Below, piece after piece: positions 38,431 to 47,474 of a stretch of 64,000 nucleotides of DNA (positions are counted from its first letter, which is position 1; each line of letters starts with the position of its first letter). The translations under genes and the position numbers were made by a program. This DNA comes from CAYNNP01 sp964398215. GTDB lineage: Bacteria > Planctomycetota > Planctomycetia > Pirellulales > Pirellulaceae. The notes below the pieces were generated by a model. That model had not been told where the DNA came from, did no database searches, and saw only the letters and a program-made list of their open reading frames with translations. The stretch lies in assembly GCA_964398215.1 (NCBI GenBank), contig CAYNNP010000001.1, positions 30,636 through 94,635 of the forward strand. Direction: 5' to 3'.

Positions 38431-41400
38431 ATGACATCGATTCCAACTCATTCGACCACCCCTGCGTTCAACGCTACCGTTTTTACAGCTGATGATTCGG
38501 TTGTCAAACGATATCCATCCACCGAATCGCAACTAGAGATTTGGCTGTCCAGTACGCAAAACGAGGAAGCGAGTTGCGCGTACAACGAGATCACCACGCT
38601 CGAAATCTCGGGCGATCTGGATCCCGCAATTCTGCGGGTCGCGATGGAGCAGTTGGTCGAACGCCACGAATCGCTACGTAGTTTTATCAGTCCTGATGGT
38701 CGCGAAGTCGTTGTACGCAAGTGCCCCGATTTTGATTTTGATCTGTTTGATTGGACAAGCGATTCTCTTGCGACGGCTAAAGCAACTGCACGTGAGATAG
38801 TGCGTTCGTTTGCGTGCACGCCTTTTGATCTTTGCAATGGACCACTTTTAAGAGTCGCTGTGCAAAAACTGGCGACGGAGCATTACCGCGTAACGTTTGT
38901 TGCTCATCACATCGTTATCGATGGCTGGTCGTTAGGAGTGTTTGTTCGTGATCTTGGAATGATCTACGACTCACTCGCTGGAGGACCCGCGTTTACTCTG
39001 CCTGCACCGCCGAACTACGTCGACTACTCCGTCAAAATGGATGCGTACTTGCGCTCCGACGAAGGCCAGGCGGACGAAGCGTTTTGGGTCAAACAGTTTG
39101 AAAAAGACATTCCGGTGTTGGATCTGCCAGTCACTCACAAACGATCTCATTTGCGGTCGTACACCTCTGGACGTCACGATCATCACTTGCCGCCTGAACT
39201 GGTTGCTCGTATTCGCAAGGTTGGTGCAAAATCTGGCTGCAGCTTGTTCGGCGCTGTTTTCACAGCTTTCCAAAGCTATTTGGCGCGAATCACTGGCAAC
39301 AACGATTTCTGTATCGGTATTCCAACGGCTGGACAACCTTCGATGGACATGCCCGATTTGCTTGGGCACTGCGTCAATACTTTGCCGCTTCGATCCACGC
39401 TAGATTTGAATAACTCGTTCAACGAGCGATTGAAAAAAACACGAACTGAGATGCTGGACGCGTTTGATCATCAACGCTATTCCTACGGAACTTTGCTACG
39501 CAAGTTGTCGCCGCCGCGCGACCCTAGTCGTCCGCCAATGCTTGCAGTTTCGCTGAATGTAGATCCCGTCCTCGATACTACCGAGATGGGCTTCACAGGG
39601 ATGGATGTCGAGATTGCGATTGAGCCACGCGAGTACGAAAACTTTGAGTGGTTCGTCAATGGTGTCATCCACCCGCAGGGATCGATTGAACTGCAGATCC
39701 AGTACAACAGCGATCTCTTCTCGCAGCAAGCAATCGAATTCTACTTCGAAGGATTCGAAGGATTTCTTGAACAGCTTGTGGATCAACCTGATGCGTCATT
39801 AGATTCTCACAGCATGATGACGATTGGTCAGCGACAGACGGTAGCCTGCAAGTGGAATGAAACAGATACCGATGTCAACACAGTTCAAACCCTGCAGGCG
39901 GAGTTTGCCAAGACTGCTCAGCAATCGCCGAACGCAACAGCGGTAAGGTTTCATGATGATTCGCTGTCGTACCAGCAAGCCGACGAATACTCAAACCAGT
40001 TGGCAAACTACCTTGTAAGCGAAGGCGTCCAGCCAGGCGATTTGGTTGGGCTGTGCGTTGATCGCAGCATGGAAATGTTCACTGCAGTGCTGGCAATCTT
40101 GAAAGCAGGCGCTGGCTATGTGCCACTGGATCCCAACTACCCTGTTACGCGTCTGGCCTACATGTGTGATCATGCCGACGTGAAATTGGTTGTGTCCCAG
40201 TCACAGCACCAGGATTTGCTAAAGGAATTTGGCAGACCTTGCGTTGCAATTGACACTCAAGCAGACGCGATTGCCAATTGCGAAAGCACTTCGCCAGGGG
40301 TCAATGGAAAAGGCACCGATACCGCCTATGTGATTTTCACATCAGGTTCTACTGGTAAACCAAAAGGTGTGTTGGTCAGTCATTGCACGGTCTTGAACCT
40401 TTTGCATTCGATGCTGGTTGAACCGGGGCTTGCGTCTGACGAGTCGATATTGGCAGTAACATCGCTTTCGTTTGACATGTCTGTCAGTGAGATCTTCTTG
40501 CCCATGACTTGTGGTGCATGCTTAGCGATCGCTGACAAGGAGACAACGATCGATGGCGAAAAACTTGCTGCAGCGATCGAGAAATACGACGCGACTTTGG
40601 TGCAGGCAACGCCGGTCACGTTCCGTCTATTGTCTGATTCGACTTGGAAGGGCAAGAATGATTTGCGAATCGTCAGTGCTGGCGAGCCGTTTCCAAGTGA
40701 TTTGGTCAGGCCGCTGCTAGACAAGACCGGTGAGGTTTGGAATATGTACGGTCCAACTGAAACAACTGTCTATTCAACGATCAAGCAAATCACCGATGCA
40801 GACGCGCCCATCTTGATTGGTAAGCCGATCGCCAACACACAGATCCGAATCCTTGATCCCTATGGGCATGAAACACCGCCAGGAGTTGAGGGCGAGATGT
40901 TCATTGGCGGCGCGGGCGTTACCAACGGGTACTTGGGTCGCGAAGATTTGACAAAAGAACGATTCGTAAACAATCCTTGGTTCAATCCCTTTACGAATTA
41001 CGGAAGCCATCATCTTTACCGTACTGGCGATGTCGCAAGGTACACATTTGATGGGGAAATCGAGTATCTGCGCCGAAACGATAAACAAGTCAAAATTCGT
41101 GGTTTCAGGATCGAGCTTGGTGAGATCGAACGAAGCATTCGAGGTTATCGAGATTCCATCACGCAAGTCATCGCGATCGTTCGCGAAGAATCAAACGGCA
41201 ATCCGGTTGTCGTTGCCTATTGGACTGGCGAGCATAACGACCAGTTCTCTGCCGCTGACCTTCGTGAGCACTTGCGAGGTCAGCTACCGCACTACATGAT
41301 TCCAAAACACTTCATCCACATGGATGAATTTCCACAGACCAGCAATGGAAAGGTTGATCACAAATCGCTTCCTGATCCTGGCGTGCAAGTTCAGTTTGCG

Positions 41401-41814
41401 GGAGACATCATCCCACCGACGACGGAAGCCGAGTGTCTGCTGGCTGCCGTTTGGGAACAAACTCTGGAAGTCGACGGGATCAGTCTGGACGACAACTTTT
41501 TTGAACTTGGCGGACACTCGTTGCTGGTGATGCAAGTCATTGCCGAGATTGAAAAGAAGACGACAGTCCGCTTAGGGCCTCAGGATTTCCTCGTTGGTAC
41601 GCTTGAGAATCTGGCGCATCAGATCGATCGCAAGACGGGTGATCAAGACGTGTCGCTCGAGCCACCAGCAGATGTTTCAACAAACGTTGTCGAATCTTCT
41701 GAAGTTGAGCAAACAAGCCAAACCGCGACTGCTTCGGATTCCGAGGAGACTCCACCAAAGCAATCGCGTTTCGCTTCGCTAATCGGTTTTTGGGACAAGG
41801 AAGAGAATTCATGA
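38431..41814 (+). CDS. Single-module nonribosomal peptide synthetase (C-A-PCP)
   Basis: 1127 residues. The condensation domain (about 28-455) has the catalytic HHIVIDGWS (159-167). The adenylation domain (about 480-965) has FTSGSTGKPKG (about 636-646), SFDMSVSE, NMYGPTETT, YRTGDVARY and NGKVDHKSLP (lysine of motif A10). The carrier domain has DDNFFELGGHSL with the phosphopantetheine Ser1030. A low-complexity tail of about 65 residues follows. There is no thioesterase or reductase, so release needs another protein. The stop overlaps the next gene by 4 bases (ATGA), coupling it to two alpha/beta hydrolases. It probably activates one amino acid and condenses it with an acyl or peptidyl donor supplied in trans. 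The substrate is not resolved. Confidence 0.92.
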   Translation: MTSIPTHSTTPAFNATVFTADDSVVKRYPSTESQLEIWLSSTQNEEASCAYNEITTLEISGDLDPAILRVAMEQLVERHESLRSFISPDGREVVVRKCPDFDFDLFDWTSDSLATAKATAREIVRSFACTPFDLCNGPLLRVAVQKLATEHYRVTFVAHHIVIDGWSLGVFVRDLGMIYDSLAGGPAFTLPAPPNYVDYSVKMDAYLRSDEGQADEAFWVKQFEKDIPVLDLPVTHKRSHLRSYTSGRHDHHLPPELVARIRKVGAKSGCSLFGAVFTAFQSYLARITGNNDFCIGIPTAGQPSMDMPDLLGHCVNTLPLRSTLDLNNSFNERLKKTRTEMLDAFDHQRYSYGTLLRKLSPPRDPSRPPMLAVSLNVDPVLDTTEMGFTGMDVEIAIEPREYENFEWFVNGVIHPQGSIELQIQYNSDLFSQQAIEFYFEGFEGFLEQLVDQPDASLDSHSMMTIGQRQTVACKWNETDTDVNTVQTLQAEFAKTAQQSPNATAVRFHDDSLSYQQADEYSNQLANYLVSEGVQPGDLVGLCVDRSMEMFTAVLAILKAGAGYVPLDPNYPVTRLAYMCDHADVKLVVSQSQHQDLLKEFGRPCVAIDTQADAIANCESTSPGVNGKGTDTAYVIFTSGSTGKPKGVLVSHCTVLNLLHSMLVEPGLASDESILAVTSLSFDMSVSEIFLPMTCGACLAIADKETTIDGEKLAAAIEKYDATLVQATPVTFRLLSDSTWKGKNDLRIVSAGEPFPSDLVRPLLDKTGEVWNMYGPTETTVYSTIKQITDADAPILIGKPIANTQIRILDPYGHETPPGVEGEMFIGGAGVTNGYLGREDLTKERFVNNPWFNPFTNYGSHHLYRTGDVARYTFDGEIEYLRRNDKQVKIRGFRIELGEIERSIRGYRDSITQVIAIVREESNGNPVVVAYWTGEHNDQFSAADLREHLRGQLPHYMIPKHFIHMDEFPQTSNGKVDHKSLPDPGVQVQFAGDIIPPTTEAECLLAAVWEQTLEVDGISLDDNFFELGGHSLLVMQVIAEIEKKTTVRLGPQDFLVGTLENLAHQIDRKTGDQDVSLEPPADVSTNVVESSEVEQTSQTATASDSEETPPKQSRFASLIGFWDKEENS

Positions 41815-42668
41815 CCCAACGATATTTTGGTGATCCCGATGCTCCTCTGTTCGGAGTCCATCATGCGCCGCGGGGACTTGCGAAATCGCCAACACGTGCG
41901 GTTCTAATTTGCCCACCGATCGGTCAAGAGTTCGTGCGATCACACATGGCATTGCGACTGCTGGCAAAACAGATCGCTCGTCAAGGTGCTCATGTATTTA
42001 GGTTCGACTATCCTGGCATCGGAGATTCAGCCGGTGAATTGGAAGACGTCCATTCGCTGGCGACGTGGCATCAAGCCATCAAGCAGGCGGTCGAGCATCT
42101 GAAGAAGGCATCGGGCGCCGACTCAGTCATGTTGGTTGGGCTTCGCATTGGCGCCACACTTGCCCATCAAGTATCGATGGAGTCGTCGTCCATCAATTCA
42201 CTGCTGTTATGGGAACCTGTCCTGCGTGGCGATGAGTATCTGGATTCACTACGTCAAATGCATCACGAAATGCTGGACTTGTGGGTTTGCAAAATGAAGA
42301 CAGAGAACTCCGAGTTCAAGGAAGAGATCTTGGGCGCGGTCTATTCGCGGTCACTATTGGATGAACTTCAGCAACTGCGAGTGGATCTGTCCCAGACAAT
42401 TCAGCCGCATGCCGTTTTCGTATTGGACAAAGCAAAGCCAAATCTTAGCCATCGCTTTCCAAGCTTGCAGAAATTGATTCAGGCCGAGGATGTAGATGAT
42501 TGGACGGACCTTCAAGAACTAGAAGTAGCTTGGTTACGTTCAAAGACTACTCGCAGCATTGTGAATACGGTTGACGAAATGTTCAGTCGCCTTCACAAGT
42601 TTGGAGTATTGGCACCACTGTACAGCACGGCCGAAGTCCCAGGTCAGTTTTCGACGGGAGTTTTGTAA
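41811..42668 (+). CDS. Alpha/beta hydrolase-fold protein with Arg at the nucleophile position
   Basis: 285 residues from the ATG at 41811, coupled to the NRPS stop. The fold is clear (FRFDYPGIGDSAGE, an oxyanion-type ICPPIGQEF loop), but the nucleophile elbow reads VGLRIGAT, with Arg112 where Ser is expected. The same substitution is, as I recall, typical of the hydrolase 2 proteins of exosortase A gene clusters, which it resembles. It is therefore probably not a normal serine hydrolase and may act as a binding partner of the following protein. It ends one base into the next start codon (TAATG). Confidence 0.75.
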   Translation: MTQRYFGDPDAPLFGVHHAPRGLAKSPTRAVLICPPIGQEFVRSHMALRLLAKQIARQGAHVFRFDYPGIGDSAGELEDVHSLATWHQAIKQAVEHLKKASGADSVMLVGLRIGATLAHQVSMESSSINSLLLWEPVLRGDEYLDSLRQMHHEMLDLWVCKMKTENSEFKEEILGAVYSRSLLDELQQLRVDLSQTIQPHAVFVLDKAKPNLSHRFPSLQKLIQAEDVDDWTDLQELEVAWLRSKTTRSIVNTVDEMFSRLHKFGVLAPLYSTAEVPGQFSTGVL

Positions 42669-43525
42669 TGAAAGAATCGATTTGCCGATTCGGCGAAAAT
42701 GGTTTCTTGTTCGGTATCATGACGACGCCCAGTCGTGAGGACGCGATTGAGGCTGCTCCCGTGGCGATCATTTTGAACGCCGGTATCGTCCACCGCGTTG
42801 GGCCGTTTCGGCTGCATGTGAATCTTGCACGCGATCTAGCGAAGCGAGGATTCGCAACGTTGCGAATGGATCTGTCAGGGATTGGCGATAGTGCTCCCAG
42901 AACAGGAAAACAGCAAGTAGAGAATCGCGCGATACTGGATGTTCGTGATGCAATGAAACACTTAGAACAAACGATGGGAGCACGCTCATTCGTTCTTGTG
43001 GGTCTTTGTAGTGGAGCCTACAACGCTCACATCGTAAGCGTCAAAGACAAGCGAGTCGTGGGTGGCGTATTCATGGATGGAATCGCGTTCCGAACTCCTG
43101 GGTTTTACTTTCGGCATCACTTTCTCCGATATTTTCGCCCGCGATTTTGGCGAAACGCAATCAAGCGACGTTGGCTTCAGCGGCGCAAAGGAAATAGCTC
43201 ACCTGCGAGCGATCCGCTGGCTCAGGCCGAGTACTTCTATAGCGATTCGATCGGCAAAGACAAAGTTACAAGTGACTTAAAAGATCTGCTGCAGCGCGAC
43301 GCGCAAATCTTGCTGATGTACACAGACGGTTGCGATGAAGTCTGTGGGCGCAGTCAGTTTAAAGAGATGTATGGATTGATGCCGGATAATGGACAACTAC
43401 AAGTTGAGTACTATCCCAAATCCGAACATACGTTTCGCCTGACAGAGAATCGTCGCGTGGCCTGTGGGCGCATCGCTGACTGGTTTCAGGACCGCTTTCC
43501 GGTGACAGCTGCCGTCACCAAGTAG
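42668..43525 (+). CDS. Alpha/beta hydrolase with Cys nucleophile position
   Basis: 285 residues. The core has NAGIVHRVGPFR, RMDLSGIGDSA and the elbow VGLCSGAYNA with Cys114 in place of Ser; a late SEHTF supplies the likely catalytic His. The Cys-type elbow resembles hydrolase 1 of exosortase A clusters (GLC-type elbow), which is found beside hydrolase 2 and an AMP-forming ligase. Here an NRPS module takes the ligase place. It could act as the missing thioesterase, releasing or transferring the product from the carrier domain. It is the last gene of the NRPS unit. Confidence 0.75.
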   Translation: MKESICRFGENGFLFGIMTTPSREDAIEAAPVAIILNAGIVHRVGPFRLHVNLARDLAKRGFATLRMDLSGIGDSAPRTGKQQVENRAILDVRDAMKHLEQTMGARSFVLVGLCSGAYNAHIVSVKDKRVVGGVFMDGIAFRTPGFYFRHHFLRYFRPRFWRNAIKRRWLQRRKGNSSPASDPLAQAEYFYSDSIGKDKVTSDLKDLLQRDAQILLMYTDGCDEVCGRSQFKEMYGLMPDNGQLQVEYYPKSEHTFRLTENRRVACGRIADWFQDRFPVTAAVTK

Positions 43526-43543
43526 CATGTTGCCAATCCACTG

Positions 43544-43574
43544 ATTCGCCTCCCAAATAGCAGGGAAGGCGAAT
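43544..43574. terminator. Candidate terminator hairpin between convergent genes
   Basis: ATTCGCCT (43544-43551) and AGGCGAAT (43567-43574) form an 8-base stem with a 15-base loop between the convergent hydrolase and YugP-like genes. There is no clear T-run, so support is modest. Confidence 0.4.
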
Positions 43575-43630
43575 TCAAGGGACAATTATTCTTGATCTTG
43601 ATGCAGTTCGTACTGCGGAATTTCAAGCGA

Positions 43631-44332
43631 TCAATCGCGACCGCCCAGCAACCCAGAACGCATCAAGAAATACAGCAAGGTCAGTGCAGTTGAAACAGCG
43701 GCAGCGACATAGGTCATCGCAGCAGCAGTCAGCACTCGATCAACTCCCTTGCGTTCATCGACATCGATGATCCCGGCTTCGACAACCAAGGCACGCGCTC
43801 GTGCGCTAGCGTTGAATTCGACGGGCAAGGTAACAAGCTGAAACAACAAGACGCAAGAAAACGCGGCGACGCCGACACCAAAGATAATCGTTCCCAAGGT
43901 GTTCTCGGCGGCAGCCATGCCAGCACCGATCATCATTGCGTACATGCCGATTTTGTTACCAATGCCAACCGTTGGAACCAGCATCGAACGAATTCCCAAA
44001 GGCCCATACGATGTCGCATGCTGAATCGCATGGCCAGCTTCGTGTGTTGCTACACCCAGTGCGGCAACGCTGCTGCTGTTATAGACCGGCTCGGAGAGAG
44101 CCAGTTGTTTTGTTCTGGGATTGTAATGGTCGCTTAGATAACCATTGGTGGCGACGACCTGAACGTCAGAAATCCCCGCGCGGTCCAGCAGCATCTGAGC
44201 TGCCTGAGCGCCGGTGATACCTCGACGTGAAGCGACGTTGGAGTATTTCTTAAAAGCGGACTTGACCCACCAGCTGGCGGCGCCCGAAATGACCATTCCC
44301 GGTAGAACGACCATTAACATGTACATAATCAT
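43631..44332 (-). CDS. YugP-like membrane zinc metallopeptidase
   Basis: 233 residues from the ATG at 44332, which has GGAGAA 9 bases upstream; the longer frame adds 46 residues of unrelated sequence before the first membrane helix. The HEAGH zinc motif (97-101), the N-terminal helix (MVVLPGMVISGAA), SDHYNPRTKQLALSEPVY and several C-terminal hydrophobic helices define the YugP/neutral zinc metallopeptidase family of the inner membrane. Members are about 225-235 residues, so this one is full length. The family role is poorly known; membrane protein quality control is a common suggestion. Confidence 0.85.
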   Translation of the reverse strand: MIMYMLMVVLPGMVISGAASWWVKSAFKKYSNVASRRGITGAQAAQMLLDRAGISDVQVVATNGYLSDHYNPRTKQLALSEPVYNSSSVAALGVATHEAGHAIQHATSYGPLGIRSMLVPTVGIGNKIGMYAMMIGAGMAAAENTLGTIIFGVGVAAFSCVLLFQLVTLPVEFNASARARALVVEAGIIDVDERKGVDRVLTAAAMTYVAAAVSTALTLLYFLMRSGLLGGRD

Positions 44333-44512
44333 TGACGTGATTTCTCCTGCAGAATCTGCGAACTGCCTGTTTGGCGGCCCCATCTGAACCTTATAAAAGG
44401 TATGCAAGTTTGGGGCCAGATGAAACCAATCTGTTGAATTGGTTTGGATGGAACTGCTGGTTTTGGCCAATTTGTATTCGATTGGACCACGTTTCCCAGC
44501 ATTTGGCGTCGA

Positions 44513-45037
44513 TCAGAACGACGGATGGATGCCTTTTTGTTTGAAGATAGCCCGTAAATAAACTTTGTCCGATTCACTTAATTTGGAAATCGGGACATCC
44601 AGCTTGCGGTCGTCAGCGGCGATTAACTTGACCGTATCGCCAGTCGCACTGTGAAAACTGGCTTCGATGGAGAATTTCCCAGATGGGTCCTGCCAAGTTC
44701 TGATTTCGTGTTTTTGCCGACCTGTCTGGCGAGGTTCTGGCGGTTCGGTTGGAGTATCAGGAGCAACCGCTTTGCGCTGCTGACCAACGTCAAAAAACGG
44801 CTCGCTGGCTGGACTCCTGGGCGGTACCGAGGCTTGGGCCCGTTCACGAGCAGGCGGTCGGCGAGCTGGCACGGGTGTGGCGGTAGCGGGTTGCTTGGCG
44901 GCTACGGGCGCGGTGGGTTTGCGAATGTACAAGTACCAGTAACCTAGCCCGATTGTCGGCAAAATGAACATGAAGATGGTGAATCCAACATTGAAGATGT
45001 TGAATAGGAAACCACCTCCACCCTTTTTTTTGCTCAT
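44513..45037 (-). CDS. Membrane-anchored SHD1-domain protein
   Basis: 174 residues from the ATG at 45037 (KKKGGGG then the membrane helix VGFTIFMFILPTIGLGYWYLYI, about 16-37). A Pro/Ala/Arg-rich linker (about 42-110) leads to a C-terminal SHD1 domain (about 115-174): RTWQDPSGKFSIEASF, DTVKLIAADDRKLDVPISKLSESDKVYLR. SHD1 domains, first described in yeast Sla1, are expanded in planctomycetes and thought to mediate protein contacts. An upstream ATG at 45082 would add 15 residues and is less likely. The function is unknown. Confidence 0.8.
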   Translation of the reverse strand: MSKKKGGGGFLFNIFNVGFTIFMFILPTIGLGYWYLYIRKPTAPVAAKQPATATPVPARRPPARERAQASVPPRSPASEPFFDVGQQRKAVAPDTPTEPPEPRQTGRQKHEIRTWQDPSGKFSIEASFHSATGDTVKLIAADDRKLDVPISKLSESDKVYLRAIFKQKGIHPSF

Positions 45038-45441
45038 CTGATTTGCCTTGCACCTAACGATTCCGACTTGGCCATCGTTCATATTGTATACCGAAATCGA
45101 AAGCCACTGAATCTGAATTAGTTTCTGGAAGTTCTCTGTTTCATCAGGATTTTTAAGTAAATCGCGATCTCAGCGTGCATCAAGTACACGGTAAAGCACA
45201 AGACTCCAGCCCTTCGGCTATCGGTCAACTCTCGCCCCAACAAACAGATACAAAACGGTGCGAGCAGTGCATTTCGTATTACCAAGACGCTGACGGGACT
45301 TCGCCTGCTCGGATCCTAAACCAGACAATCAAAATTCACCTCCATACGAAACCGATTGCCATGTATCCTGGTACTCGTTCAATGGCAGCTGAAAGCTTGC
45401 CTGTATGAAATTCGGTTTTCAAAATCTCTGTGAGAATCTCA
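45038..45441. other. Intergenic region between divergent genes, 404 bases
   Basis: It separates the SHD1 gene (minus) from the redoxin/cytochrome gene (plus). I see no gene, terminator or strong repeat in it. It probably contains both promoters. Confidence 0.5.
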
Positions 45442-47382
45442 ATGTCATTCCGATTGCAACTTGCCCTATCGTTGGCTTTGGTCGTTGGCGGGATCGCCCA
45501 AGCGGTCGACATCGATCCGTCCAAGCTCAAGGCAATCGACTTGGTCGATTATCGCGGCAAGACGTGGACGTTGGACGAATTCAAAGACAACAAAATACTC
45601 GTCGTCGCCTTTCTGGGAACGGAATGCCCGCTGGCAAAATTGTACGCCGAGCGATTGCAAACGTTGTCCGCCAAGTATTCCGATCAAGGCGTTGAGGTCA
45701 TCGGTGTGATGAGCAATCGACAAGACTCTTTGGAAGAGATCGCGTCATTCGCAAATCGGCAAAAATTAGAATACGTGATCCTCAAGGACGCGGGGAACAA
45801 ATTCGCAGATACGCTTCACGCAAAACGCACTCCGGAAGTCTACTTGTACGACAACAAACGGGAGCTGCGATACGCTGGTCGAATCGATGACCAATACGGT
45901 ATCAGCCATGCACGCGACGAGCCTCGCCGCAAAGATCTTCAAATGGCAATCGATGAACTTTTGGCTGGCAAAGAGGTCAGCCAACCGCGCACCGAGAGCG
46001 CTGGTTGCATCATCGGCCGGACGAAAAAAGTAAACCCATCCAGCTCGGTGACCTATGGCGGACAAGTCGCGGCGATTCTGAACAAGCATTGCGCGCAGTG
46101 CCACCGCGACGGTGAAATCGCTCCCTTTGCATTGACCGATTACGAGGAAGTCGCTGGTTGGGCCGACATGATTGCAGAGGTCGTTCAAGAAAAAAGAATG
46201 CCGCCATGGCATGCCTCACCCAAACATGGAAAGTTCGCAAACCAACGATTGATGACGGACGAAGAAAAACAGATTCTGTATGACTGGGCCGAAGCTGGCG
46301 CACCAGCTGGCGACTTGAGCGAATTGCCCGCCGCCCCCAAACAGTTCACTGGCTGGCAACTGCCCAAAGCGCCCGATGTCGTGATCCCTGTTAGCCCGAA
46401 ACCCATCAACGTTCGTGCCACTGGCGCTGTTCGTTATCAGTACTTTTCACATGATCCAGGATTCAAGGAAGACAAATGGCTCGCTGCTGCCGAACTTAAA
46501 CCAGGCAATCGCGAAGTCGTTCACCACATCCTGGCTTTCGCAGTCCCCAAGGGCCAGCGTCGCGGGTTAAACGGCGCGCGTGGATTCTTAGTTGGCTACG
46601 TTCCTGGTGCTCGCGTCGAAAACGCGCCAGCGGGCTACGCTAAGAAAATCCCGGCCGGTAGCGAGCTGATTTTCCAAGTTCACTACACACCAATCGGCAC
46701 ACCACAAATCGACCAGAGCGAATTGGGATTGGTTTTCGCTGATGCCGAAACGATCACGCACGAAATCATTACGACCAGCGCTGTGCAGACTCGGCTTAGG
46801 ATTCGCCCTGGTGACGCTAACTACACAACCTCCGCACCCAGTCCTCGCTTTCCTGCCAATGCACAATTGCTAAGCATGAGCCCTCACATGCATGTTCGTG
46901 GCAAAGCATTCAAGTACGTACTGCATCCACCAAGCGGCAATGTTGAAACGCTTTTGGATATTCCCGATTACGATTTCAACTGGCAGACGACCTACGTTTT
47001 GGATCAGCCACGATCGATCAAAGAAGGCAGCCGGATACTGTGCACCGCCGTTTTCGATAACAGCGAAGACAATTTGAACAATCCCGATCCAACCGATACC
47101 GTTGGCTGGGGCGACCAGACCTGGGACGAGATGATGATTGGCTACTATCACTATGCCGTGCCACGTTCAAAAACCACCGATGGCAAGACAGAGCCACGCG
47201 ACCAGGCCGCCTCATTGGTTCGCAACGCGGTCCGAATTCGAACCTTTGAAAAATTAGACAGAGACGGCGATGGAAAACTGGCTCGGCGCGATACACCACG
47301 AAAGCTGCTCGACATTTTTGACAAGCTGGACAAAAACAAAGACGAAGTGCTAACACGAGAAGAGGTTGCTTCTGGCGATTGA
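45442..47382 (+). CDS. Secreted redoxin / cytochrome c / copper monooxygenase-like / EF-hand fusion
   Basis: 646 residues with a signal peptide (SFRLQLALSLALVVGGIAQA). Order: a thioredoxin-fold redoxin (about 20-165; TECPLAK with a single Cys), a planctomycete-type cytochrome c segment (CAQCH, Cys217-His221, with a later MPPWHASPKHG), a PHM-like copper type II monooxygenase region (VVHHILAF, QVHYTPIG, SPHMHVRGK), and a C-terminal EF-hand pair (DRDGDGKLARRD and DKNKDEVLTREE). The His clusters match copper ligands of ascorbate-dependent monooxygenases. It acts in the periplasm, perhaps in an oxidative step driven by the heme. I use the ATG at 45442 rather than the GTG at 45430. Confidence 0.8.
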   Translation: MSFRLQLALSLALVVGGIAQAVDIDPSKLKAIDLVDYRGKTWTLDEFKDNKILVVAFLGTECPLAKLYAERLQTLSAKYSDQGVEVIGVMSNRQDSLEEIASFANRQKLEYVILKDAGNKFADTLHAKRTPEVYLYDNKRELRYAGRIDDQYGISHARDEPRRKDLQMAIDELLAGKEVSQPRTESAGCIIGRTKKVNPSSSVTYGGQVAAILNKHCAQCHRDGEIAPFALTDYEEVAGWADMIAEVVQEKRMPPWHASPKHGKFANQRLMTDEEKQILYDWAEAGAPAGDLSELPAAPKQFTGWQLPKAPDVVIPVSPKPINVRATGAVRYQYFSHDPGFKEDKWLAAAELKPGNREVVHHILAFAVPKGQRRGLNGARGFLVGYVPGARVENAPAGYAKKIPAGSELIFQVHYTPIGTPQIDQSELGLVFADAETITHEIITTSAVQTRLRIRPGDANYTTSAPSPRFPANAQLLSMSPHMHVRGKAFKYVLHPPSGNVETLLDIPDYDFNWQTTYVLDQPRSIKEGSRILCTAVFDNSEDNLNNPDPTDTVGWGDQTWDEMMIGYYHYAVPRSKTTDGKTEPRDQAASLVRNAVRIRTFEKLDRDGDGKLARRDTPRKLLDIFDKLDKNKDEVLTREEVASGD

Positions 47383-47474
47383 TTTCCATCAACAAACGCT
47401 TGCCTGGATGAAAGATCTTTGGATTCTGCTAACCTGTTGCGAAACCAATCACGTCTCAAAATCCTTGTGGGAAG

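Noticed and set aside
38431..41814. Reading the NRPS as a simple acyl-CoA ligase
   Set aside because: A full condensation domain with HHxxxDG and a carrier domain with the LGGHS serine are both present.
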